A DNA stretch of 64,000 bases, from contig NZ_VCNL01000002.1 in NCBI RefSeq assembly GCF_007671685.1, positions 434,001-498,000 of the forward strand, read 5' to 3'. Positions 54,501 to 61,548 of the stretch are shown here, in pieces. Both the position numbers and the translations under genes were made by a program. The notes below the pieces were generated by a model, which saw only the letters and a program-made list of their open reading frames with translations, made no database searches and was not told where the DNA came from. The stretch comes from Halorubrum salsamenti (GTDB lineage Archaea > Halobacteriota > Halobacteria > Halobacteriales > Haloferacaceae). Position 1 is the stretch's first letter. Each line of letters starts with the position of its first letter.

Positions 54501-54836
54501 GCGGCGACGATCGCTTATAAAATACGACCGCGGTTGGCGCGTGCCTGCGAGCGCCCCGTGGGCGCGAGTCAGCACGCGCGAGGTCGCCGGCGCTACGCGC
54601 CGGCTGCCAGAGGGACCTTCGGTCCCTCGCTGGAGTCGGCTCGGCGCTGATCAGCGCCGAGCCGACGAGGCTGGGGAGGCGTGAGGCTGCTGTGCGGTTG
54701 CGGGCGGCTGGGGCTTTGGAGGTGTCCACCGCAGACCCGTCGATCACTTATAAACAACCGACGGCAAACCCGCAGTCCTACTTATAAACGAACACACCAC
54801 CACACTGAAAGACGTACTCCCGCTATCGATCGGGAA
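54501..54836 (+). repeat. Dispersed modular hairpin element, copy 3
   Basis: The element fills the space between the RHH promoter and the dhs stop. It contains GACGATCGCTTATAAAATAC (54506-54525), hairpins including GAGGGACC-TTC-GGTCCCTC (54610-54628), the box CCGACGAGGCTGGGGAGGCG (54662-54681), CTGGGGCTTTGGAGGTGTCC (54709-54728) and CGATCACTTATAAACAACC (54741-54759). A third CTTATAAACGAAC is at 54781, and the end box CGTACTCCCGCTATCGATCG (54813-54832) is shared with copy 2. No credible gene is in it. Confidence 0.8.
54635..54666. repeat. 32-base perfect palindrome inside copy 3
   Basis: The two halves (GTCGGCTCGGCGCTGA and its exact complement) meet without a spacer. It ends directly at the conserved box beginning GAGGCTGGGG. 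At the equivalent place copy 2 has a GTCGGCC/GGCCGAC stem and copy 1 a CGGCGGC/GCCGCCG stem with a three-base loop. The fold is thus conserved while the bases differ. Confidence 0.9.
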
Positions 54837-54867
54837 GCAGCGTTCAGCGGTCAGCCGTTCCGGCTCC

Positions 54868-55977
54868 CTATTCCACGCGCTCCCGGGCGGCCGCGATCAG
54901 CATCGGCAGCATGACGGTCGCGTCGCCGTGGACGGAGGCGTTGCGCGCGTCCTTCTCCAGTTTCCCCCACGACCGGGCCTCCTCGAGGCTGGCGCCGGAG
55001 AGCCCGCCGGTCGCCTCGGGGTCCATCGTGATCTGGACCGCGTAGTCGTAGGCGCGGGGCGTGACGAGCATCGTCTGGAGCGTGAAGTTCTTCGGGACGC
55101 CGCCGCCGACGAGCAGGCAGCCGGCGTCGTCGGCGTCGAACGCGAGGTCGGTCAGCGCCGTCATGTCGTCCAAGGCGTCGAGCGTGAAGTCGGCGGTCTG
55201 GGTGTACATCCACGCCTGTAGCCCGAGCACGGAGTCCTGCACTGCGGGGCAGTAGACGGGCACGTCGCACTCGTAGGCCGCGGCGGCGACGCCGGGGTCC
55301 TCGGGCACGTCGTCGCGCTCGTTGACCGCGGCGTTGGCGCGGCCGAGCTCGCGCGTGAGGTCGGCGATGCCGACGACGCCGTCGTTCGCGTCGTCCCCTC
55401 CGTCCGGATCGGCCTCCAACTCCGGGAACACCTCCTCGCGCAGGTGGCCTTCGAACGCGGCGAAGTGCTCCTGCGGGAGGTAGACGTTGTAGATGCGGTC
55501 GACGCCCTCGTCGCGGAGCCCCTCGTCGTGCTCGCGGGGTGTCTTCTCGGGGTCGTGGGTCCGACCGTGGTGGTGTTTCCCGCCGATGGCCTCGATGGAG
55601 TCGTGGGTGAGGTTCGCGCCCGTCGTCACCAGGGCGTCGACGTAGCCGTCGCGGATGAGGTCGGAGACGATCCGACGCATCCCCGCGGGCACCATCGCGC
55701 CCGCCAGCGAGAGGAACACGGTGCAGTCGTCGTTCGCGAACATCTCCGCGAGCACGTCGCCCGCCTCGTTGACCGACGCCGCGCCGATCCCCGCGTCGCC
55801 GTACCCCTCGACCAGCTGCCCGACGGTCATGTCGGCTGTCGAGCGGGTGTGCCCGATCGGGTCCTCGCGGAACTCCTCGCGCGGCGGGTCGCCGCCGGCG
55901 TCTTCCGGTTCGTCGTGGCCGCCGTCGGCGGCGGATTCACGGTCCTCGCTCCCACCGTCGTCGTCGCAATCGCTCAT
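54868..55977 (-). CDS. Deoxyhypusine synthase
   Basis: This is a 369-residue enzyme that modifies a lysine of aIF5A using an amine donor and NAD. Family motifs are TVFLSLAGAMVPAGMRRIVSDLI, LVTTGANLTHDSIEAIGGKHHHG, LLVGGGVPKNFTLQTML and the active-site Lys in EEARSWGKLEKDA. Haloarchaeal enzymes have a changed active-site loop and may work with agmatine first. The first about 45 residues are an acidic low-complexity extension. The ATG at 55977 is used. Confidence 0.93.
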   Translation of the reverse strand: MSDCDDDGGSEDRESAADGGHDEPEDAGGDPPREEFREDPIGHTRSTADMTVGQLVEGYGDAGIGAASVNEAGDVLAEMFANDDCTVFLSLAGAMVPAGMRRIVSDLIRDGYVDALVTTGANLTHDSIEAIGGKHHHGRTHDPEKTPREHDEGLRDEGVDRIYNVYLPQEHFAAFEGHLREEVFPELEADPDGGDDANDGVVGIADLTRELGRANAAVNERDDVPEDPGVAAAAYECDVPVYCPAVQDSVLGLQAWMYTQTADFTLDALDDMTALTDLAFDADDAGCLLVGGGVPKNFTLQTMLVTPRAYDYAVQITMDPEATGGLSGASLEEARSWGKLEKDARNASVHGDATVMLPMLIAAARERVE

Positions 55978-56050
55978 GACGAGAGATGCGACTCGCGACC
56001 GTTTGAAACGACCGATCCTCTCGGCCGTTGATCGATCCTCTCGACCCCGC

Positions 56051-56335
56051 CTACCGCCCGACGGCGCCCCCGCTCACGGGCGGGAACAGCGCCAGCTCGT
56101 CGCCCGCGTCGAGCGTCGTGTCCATCCCGCCGTCGCGGCGGACGTTCTGGCCGTTCCGAAGGACGTTGATGTGGTCGGCGACCTCGCCGTCGGCGATCAC
56201 CCGGTCGCGGAGGTCCGGGTGGGCCTCCAACAGCGCGTCAAGCGCGTCGCCGACGGTGTCGCCCGGCTCCGCCGCCACGTCGATCTCACGCCCGCCGGCG
56301 ATCTCCGCGAGGTCGGCGAACAGCTTCCACTCCAT
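56051..56335 (-). CDS. samp1: SAMP1/MoaD-type ubiquitin-like protein with residues after the diglycine
   Basis: This is a 94-residue beta-grasp protein that closely matches the haloarchaeal SAMP1 pattern: MEWKLFADLAEIAGGREIDV, DHINVLRNGQNV and DELALFPPVSGG. SAMP1 is both a protein modifier and a sulfur carrier for molybdopterin synthase, and needs a free C-terminal Gly-Gly for adenylation by UbaA. Here four more residues (AVGR) follow the Gly-Gly before the TAG, and the reading is unambiguous. Either the tail is removed first or this copy is not conjugated. It follows dhs on the other side of a 73-base gap. Confidence 0.85.
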   Translation of the reverse strand: MEWKLFADLAEIAGGREIDVAAEPGDTVGDALDALLEAHPDLRDRVIADGEVADHINVLRNGQNVRRDGGMDTTLDAGDELALFPPVSGGAVGR

Positions 56336-56358
56336 ACGCGGATCCCCGCGCGGGCGAC

Positions 56359-57762
56359 TCAAGAGCGTTGCGCCCGATCGGCGTCGTCCGGAGTATCGGT
56401 GTCGTCGGTGTCGGCGGCGGCGTCATCGGCGTCATCGGTGTCGGTGTCGACGTCATCGGCGTCATCGGTGTCGGCGACGGCGTCATCGACGTCGTCTGAG
56501 ATGCCGATCTCGTCGCTTCCGTCCGTCGGTTCCCCTCCGGTTCCCGCCGCGGCGGCCGTCTCGAACCGACGGATCGCGTCCGGGCGGCCGACGAGGTACA
56601 CGAGGTCGCCGGCGCCGAACGCGTACGCGCGTGTCGGGATCGGCTGGACGGCCCCGTCCATTGGCCGCACCGCGGCGACGACGGTGTCGACGTCGCCGAC
56701 GGTGCTCCCGTCGAGGTCGCTTCCCGCCTGGACGGTCACGGACGCCATCGTCTCGTCCGCGTTCCGCAGCAGGGAGGCGAACTCCCGTTCCGCCTGCGGC
56801 TCTGCGGGGAGCGTCACTATCCGATATCCGCCCTCGTCGGTCAGGCGCTCGGCGTCCGACTCGTCGAGCGCGACCGTGACGGCGTCGCCGGCCACCCCGC
56901 GTAACTCCCCGGTCGCGACGCGCTTCGGCTCCGGATCGTCCCGCCACAGCTGGACCGTGTCGCCGACCGTAGCGTTGTTCGGCGGGTCGGCCGCGACCGC
57001 GACCGCCGCCGACCCCGGCGCGAGCGTCGGGCCGAGTCCGGCGGCGCGAGAGCCGACCGCGAAGTACTCGACCGTCCCGTCGGCGTCGATGTCGATGTCG
57101 ACGTAGCCGACGCCGTACTCCTCTTTGAGACGGGAGACGAGCCGATCTCGGAGGTCCTCCTCGGAGAGCTTCCGCGGGAAGAGCAGTGTCGTATCCGCGA
57201 GTTCCGCCTTCTTCTCCGGCGAGACGGGATCGTACGTGTCCATATCGCCGATATCGTCAGCCGATGGGATCGTCACCGCCGTGAACCGACCCACCGCGCG
57301 CACGACGCCACTCAGCTCGCCTTCGAGCTGTTTGGCCCCGGAGAGCGCGAACACGTCGACCGCGAGCCGGTCGCCCACGTACCGGCCGACGGGTGCCATC
57401 ACCGCCGCGACCCCGAGCGAGACGAGGTTGAAGAACACGCTCTCGGGCGCTAAAAGCGCCGGGTTGTCCCCGACCGCGACCGACCCCAGCGAGGTCGTGT
57501 TGAGGTACAGCGCGACGACGGCGACGCCAAGCAGACCGGTCACCCCTTCGGGTATCTCCGTGCGGAAGTACCAACGGTAGGCCAGCGACGCGCTCCCCGC
57601 GACAAGCACGGCGAGGACGGCGAACGTAACGAGAGTGACCGCCGCCTGTCGCGGTCGAGCGAACCCGACGTCGACGGCAGCGACGACCGCAGCGGCGACC
57701 GTGGCGTCCGCACCCGCGGCGACGGCCTCCGAGCCGTCGAGCGCGACGAGCGCGGCGGTCAC
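56359..57762 (-). CDS. Membrane protein with TrkA-C (RCK_C) domain, potassium-locus partner 1
   Basis: This is a 467-residue protein starting with GTG, which overlaps the stop of the upstream paralogue. Three to four N-terminal helices (ATVAAAVVAAVDVGF, AAVTLVTFAVLAVLVAGSASLAY, GVTGLLGVAVVALYL and FFNLVSLGVAAVMAPVG) precede a soluble part. That part ends with a TrkA-C-like domain (REFASLLRNADETMASVTVQAGSDLDGSTVGDVD..FGAGDLVYLVGRPDAIRRFE). The last 60 residues are an Asp/Thr/Ala repeat (TDDADDVDTDTDDADDAAAD) from repetitive DNA at about 56400-56490. The TrkA-C domain suggests ligand gating of the adjacent potassium channel. Confidence 0.75.
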   Translation of the reverse strand: MTAALVALDGSEAVAAGADATVAAAVVAAVDVGFARPRQAAVTLVTFAVLAVLVAGSASLAYRWYFRTEIPEGVTGLLGVAVVALYLNTTSLGSVAVGDNPALLAPESVFFNLVSLGVAAVMAPVGRYVGDRLAVDVFALSGAKQLEGELSGVVRAVGRFTAVTIPSADDIGDMDTYDPVSPEKKAELADTTLLFPRKLSEEDLRDRLVSRLKEEYGVGYVDIDIDADGTVEYFAVGSRAAGLGPTLAPGSAAVAVAADPPNNATVGDTVQLWRDDPEPKRVATGELRGVAGDAVTVALDESDAERLTDEGGYRIVTLPAEPQAEREFASLLRNADETMASVTVQAGSDLDGSTVGDVDTVVAAVRPMDGAVQPIPTRAYAFGAGDLVYLVGRPDAIRRFETAAAAGTGGEPTDGSDEIGISDDVDDAVADTDDADDVDTDTDDADDAAADTDDTDTPDDADRAQRS

Positions 57763-59027
57763 GCGGCCACCTCCTCGAATCGGTCGAGCGCGTCGCGGCT
57801 CCCGACGACGAACAGCTCGTCGTCCGCCGACAGCGGCTGCGCCCCGGCTGGCGCGATCGTCCACGACTCGTGACGCGCCGCGAGGACGGTGACATCGTAC
57901 GCCTCGCGGACCTCGGCCTCGCTGATGGTGTGCCCGTCCAACGGCCCGCCGGCGACGACCGAGACCTTCCGGAACCGCTTACCGGTACGCCGTAACAGCG
58001 CCGTAAGCTCGTACTCGCGGCGGGTTCCCCGCGACAGCACCAGTACGCGCCCCCGGTCGGCGCGCAGGAGTTCCGTCGCCTCGGAGCGGGTGACGGCGAC
58101 CGTCACCCGTCCCTCGCCGCCGGTCGTCGTGGGAGCGGTCGCCGCCGGGGGAGACGCGACGGTTGCCTCTCCGCCGTCGGTTCGGAGGTCGTCGTCCGGT
58201 TCCGGACCGTCGCCGGCGGCGGAGGCGGGTGCGGTCGCCGCGCCGGCCCCCGCTTCCGGCGTTCCGCTCGACCGGGCGGCGAGTACGGCTCCCTCGACGG
58301 CGAGATCCGGTGTGATAACGCGTACGAGGTCTCCCCGGGCGATCCCCGTCGGAACGAGCGCCGACACCGATACCGCGCGCTTCCCGGCCGGCACCCGCTT
58401 CGAGAGCGCTCCGGTCGGCGGCGCGGCCGCCACCGTCGCGCGCGCTTGCTCGTCGATCCGGACCGCCACGTCGGCCAGATCGAGTTCGGTCTGTAACCGC
58501 TCCGCGAATCGGTCCTCCAGCTCCGTGAGCGGGAGGTCGGCCGGGAACGTCCAGTCGCCGTCGAGGATCGCCCGGCGGGTCTCGGCCGGCAGCGGCGGGT
58601 ACCCTTCCATGTCGGTCACCTCGCCGGCCACCTCGACGGAGACCCGGCCCCGGCCGCCGACGAGTTCGATCACGTCGGTCGAGAGCGTCCGGTCGCGGAG
58701 CTGCTTGAGCGAGATCCGCTTCGGGACGCTGGCGCCGAGCCGGTCCCCCTGCGCGTGGGCGTACATCGAGAGCATCAACACGACGATGATCGCCGTGAGG
58801 ATCGCCGGCGCGCGCTCCGACGACCGGATCGTCTCGTCGTTGAGCGCGAGCAGTCCGCCGTTGACGCCGGCGATCGCGAGCGACAACACGACCACCCCGA
58901 GCCCGGGGATCGTCACGTCGGTGACGTACTTAAACACGAACCCGAGGACCCCGGCCACCAGCGCGGGGACGATCCCGGTGATGACGCCGAGGTAGATCCC
59001 GAAGACGATCTCGACCGGCAGTGACAT
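57759..59027 (-). CDS. Membrane protein with TrkA-C (RCK_C) domain, potassium-locus partner 2
   Basis: This is a 422-residue protein. Three N-terminal helices (VEIVFGIYLGVITGIVPALVAGVLGFVFKYV, LGVVVLSLAIAGVNGGLLAL and AILTAIIVVLMLSMYAHAQG) are followed by soluble domains. The final TrkA-C-like domain is RRTGKRFRKVSVVAGGPLDGHTISEAEVREAYDVTVLAARHESWTIAPAGAQPLSADDELFVVGSRDALDRFEEV. A Ser/Pro/Thr-rich linker lies at about 265-315. It is divergent from the potassium channel gene and coupled to the preceding partner by a GTGA overlap. Confidence 0.78.
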   Translation of the reverse strand: MSLPVEIVFGIYLGVITGIVPALVAGVLGFVFKYVTDVTIPGLGVVVLSLAIAGVNGGLLALNDETIRSSERAPAILTAIIVVLMLSMYAHAQGDRLGASVPKRISLKQLRDRTLSTDVIELVGGRGRVSVEVAGEVTDMEGYPPLPAETRRAILDGDWTFPADLPLTELEDRFAERLQTELDLADVAVRIDEQARATVAAAPPTGALSKRVPAGKRAVSVSALVPTGIARGDLVRVITPDLAVEGAVLAARSSGTPEAGAGAATAPASAAGDGPEPDDDLRTDGGEATVASPPAATAPTTTGGEGRVTVAVTRSEATELLRADRGRVLVLSRGTRREYELTALLRRTGKRFRKVSVVAGGPLDGHTISEAEVREAYDVTVLAARHESWTIAPAGAQPLSADDELFVVGSRDALDRFEEVAA

Positions 59028-59159
59028 ACGCCCCTCAATCGGCGGCGCGGTTAAACGTGTGTCGACGCCGCGGGCGTCTCCGACCGTCTGCTAACACCTC
59101 TCGGGGACGCCGTTGACCTCGCTCGCGGGGTTTAAGTTCGCCGTCGGCGACCACCTCCC

Positions 59160-60359
59160 ATGGAGCTGACCCGTGATTGGGTGACCGTCCGAGCGTCCAT
59201 TCTCCTGACGTTCGCGGTCGCGGTGCTGTCGATCCTCGCCGGGCTCGCCCAGATCGGCGGGCTCGGGGTCGACGGGCCGCTCTCCCCGCACGTCCCCGCG
59301 GTCGTCCGCCAGACCGTCGGATTCACCGGGACGATCACCGGGTTCGCGATGTTCGGGAGCGGCTTCGCGCTGCGGAACGGCTACCGGGTCGGCTGGTACT
59401 CCACGGCGATCCTGCTCCCGCTGACCGCCCTCCAAGGACTGATGCAGGCGTCGGTGCTGTCGTTCCCGCTGGTGGCGCTGTCGATCGTGTCGATGCCGGC
59501 GCTCGCGTACAACCGCGGGCGTTTCGACAGGGACTTCACCCCGTCGCCGACGCAGCTCGCGGCGGGCGCGGCGCTCGTGACCGCCATCTCGTACGGGACG
59601 GTCGGGTCGTACGCCCTCCGCGACCAGTTCGAGGGCATCGAGACGATCGTCGACGCGTTCTACTTCACCGTCGTCACCGCCTCCACGGTCGGCTACGGGG
59701 ACGTGACGCCGCAGACCGGTGCGGCCGCCGACATCGCCCAGCTGTTCGTGCTCTCCTCGCTCGTGATGAACGTCGCCGCGTTCGCGGTGGCACTCGGGGT
59801 CCTCCTCACGCCCGCCATCGAAGCGCAGCTCTCCAAGGCGCTCGGAAAAATGACTGACAGACAGATCGACCTCCTCGACGACCACGTCCTCGTGCTCGGC
59901 TACGGGGACCTGACCGAACCGATCCTCGAAGAACTCGACGCCCGAGACGGGACCGAGTACGCGGTCGTGACCACCGACGAGAGCGCCGCGAGACGGCTCG
60001 CCGACCGCGACGTGCCGGTATTCACCGCGGACCCGAGCGACGTCGACCCGCTCGAACGGGTCAACATCCTCGGCGCCCGCGCGGTCGTCGTCGCGACGAA
60101 CGACGACGCGCGCGACGCGCTCGCGATCCTCACCGCCAGACAGCTCAACCCCGACGTGCGTATCGTCGCGGCGGTGACCCAGCGCGAGAACGTCAACAAG
60201 CTCCGCCGTGCCGGCGCGGATCAGGTCATCTCGCCCGCGACGCTCGGCGGCCACATTCTCATCGACTGCGCGTTCGGCGCGGACAGCGAAGACGCGACGA
60301 CCGACCTCCTCGGCGACGCGATCGACGACGTGGGAGATCTCGACGACGCGGCCGACTGA
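59160..60359 (+). CDS. Potassium channel with TrkA-N (RCK) domain
   Basis: This is a 399-residue protein. About six hydrophobic helices are present, and the pore has the K+ selectivity filter TVGYGDVTPQTG near residue 180. The cytoplasmic part is a Rossmann-like TrkA-N domain starting DDHVLVLGYGDLTEPILEEL, with TTDESAARRL and ATNDDARDALAILTARQLNP. It conducts potassium under nucleotide control. Two TrkA-C membrane proteins are encoded divergently 132 bases away. The channel itself ends without a TrkA-C domain, so those partners may supply it (inference). Confidence 0.88.
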   Translation: MELTRDWVTVRASILLTFAVAVLSILAGLAQIGGLGVDGPLSPHVPAVVRQTVGFTGTITGFAMFGSGFALRNGYRVGWYSTAILLPLTALQGLMQASVLSFPLVALSIVSMPALAYNRGRFDRDFTPSPTQLAAGAALVTAISYGTVGSYALRDQFEGIETIVDAFYFTVVTASTVGYGDVTPQTGAAADIAQLFVLSSLVMNVAAFAVALGVLLTPAIEAQLSKALGKMTDRQIDLLDDHVLVLGYGDLTEPILEELDARDGTEYAVVTTDESAARRLADRDVPVFTADPSDVDPLERVNILGARAVVVATNDDARDALAILTARQLNPDVRIVAAVTQRENVNKLRRAGADQVISPATLGGHILIDCAFGADSEDATTDLLGDAIDDVGDLDDAAD

Positions 60360-60385
60360 CCGCGCCCTACCGTCGTTACCGCCCC

Positions 60386-61021
60386 TCAGCGACTCCGCCG
60401 ACCTTTCGTCTGCCGGTAATCCCGACTCAACACGTTCTCTCGCATGTGCTCTCGAAACGCGTCGGCCTCGGCGTCGGTCATCTCGGCCGGCTCCTTCATC
60501 GGCACCAGCTCGAAGCCCCGCCCCCGGATCGTCGTCGCGTGCTCGGCGTCGACGTCGAAGGAATCCGGACGTCGGGTAGTGTACGCGACCGCGAGTTCGC
60601 GGAGGGTTCGCTCGCCGACGGGAACGATGATCTGGGGGTTTATCATCCGGATCTCGGCGTTGAGGAACGGCTCACACGTCTCGATCTCTCGATCGGTCGG
60701 CTCGCGGTCGGGATGACGGCAGCGCGTTAAGTTCGTGAAAAACACATTCTGTACGTCGGGCTCCGCCGCGTCCGGCGCAGACCGGACGAACCCGAGATCG
60801 GCGAAGATCGACTGCACCCGCTCGCCTTCGCCCGTACCGGTGAAGGGGACGCCGTTGGTCTCGGCGGGAGCGCTGGGACGTGCGCCGACGACAAGGAACT
60901 CGCCACCCACGTCGCCGTAGCCGTGGACGACGCGGTCGCGGGCGCCGCACAGCTCGGGACAGTTCTCGCAGTCCGTATCCATCCCGAACGGGTTCCGGAG
61001 CTTGTTCTGATTCGCGTCCAC
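60386..61021 (-). CDS. Family-4 uracil-DNA glycosylase-like Fe-S protein with altered active-site motifs
   Basis: This is a 211-residue protein with the four cluster Cys of family 4 UDGs (DCENCPELC, TRCRHP and ETCEPF). The first catalytic motif, usually GExPGxxE, is here VGARPSAPAETNGVPFTG. The second, usually HPxxxL, is replaced by PMKEPAEMT. The fold is kept but both catalytic regions have diverged, so glycosylase activity is doubtful. The start is GTG at 61021 (VDANQNKLRNPFGMDTD); an ATG at 60982 would also keep the cluster. Confidence 0.75.
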   Translation of the reverse strand: MDANQNKLRNPFGMDTDCENCPELCGARDRVVHGYGDVGGEFLVVGARPSAPAETNGVPFTGTGEGERVQSIFADLGFVRSAPDAAEPDVQNVFFTNLTRCRHPDREPTDREIETCEPFLNAEIRMINPQIIVPVGERTLRELAVAYTTRRPDSFDVDAEHATTIRGRGFELVPMKEPAEMTDAEADAFREHMRENVLSRDYRQTKGRRSR

Positions 61022-61099
61022 GACCTCACTGCGTTCCGCGGGCTGGTAAACGCTCCGCTGGCGGGATCGGCGGTCGTCAAGAACAGCCCGGCCAGACCG

Positions 61100-61327
61100 T
61101 TAGTTCAGCGCGTAGGTGTCGCCGTCGCAGTCGACCATACCCTCCTTTCGGAGGGTCTTCAGGATGCTGTACAGCGAGAGCTTCTTCATGCCCAGCGAGT
61201 CGCCCATCTCCGAGACGGTCGCGTCGCCGTTCGTCGTCAGGTACAGGTACACGAGCTTCGCGCGGGGAGACTGCAGCTCCGGCGGCAACGCCGGCGCCGC
61301 GGTGCGTGCGGTCTGTGTCTCTAACAT
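61100..61327 (-). CDS. Small winged-helix DNA-binding protein (TrmB-like HTH)
   Basis: This is a 75-residue protein consisting of a winged helix: ELQSPRAKLVYLYLTTNGDATVSEMGDSLGMKKLSLYSILKTLRKEGMVDCDGDTYALN. It resembles the HTH of TrmB and of small haloarchaeal transcription factors. The start at 61327 is supported by a TTTATTATC box 25-33 bases upstream; a longer in-frame start would include that box. Targets are unknown. Confidence 0.8.
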   Translation of the reverse strand: MLETQTARTAAPALPPELQSPRAKLVYLYLTTNGDATVSEMGDSLGMKKLSLYSILKTLRKEGMVDCDGDTYALN

Positions 61328-61548
61328 CTTGTCAGATCCATTCGCTTCGACGATAATAAACCCCCCATTCAACGATCGTCGAAATGACGCTGACGGCTGA
61401 GATCGGGGCGAAGACGCCTGAAACGCGTCGAAGCCCCGTCACATCGGTGACGTCGTCGCCCTCTCACCCGGCGGACTCCCGCCGGCTTTCGACCGACGAC
61501 GGATAGGAATTCGTGAACGATCCGGATCGATCGTGTCTAATTCGCCGT

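Noticed and set aside
41498..54836. CRISPR array or insertion sequence as an explanation for the dispersed repeats
   Set aside because: The copies are kilobases apart without regular spacers, there are no cas genes, and no transposase or clear terminal inverted repeats with target duplications were seen.
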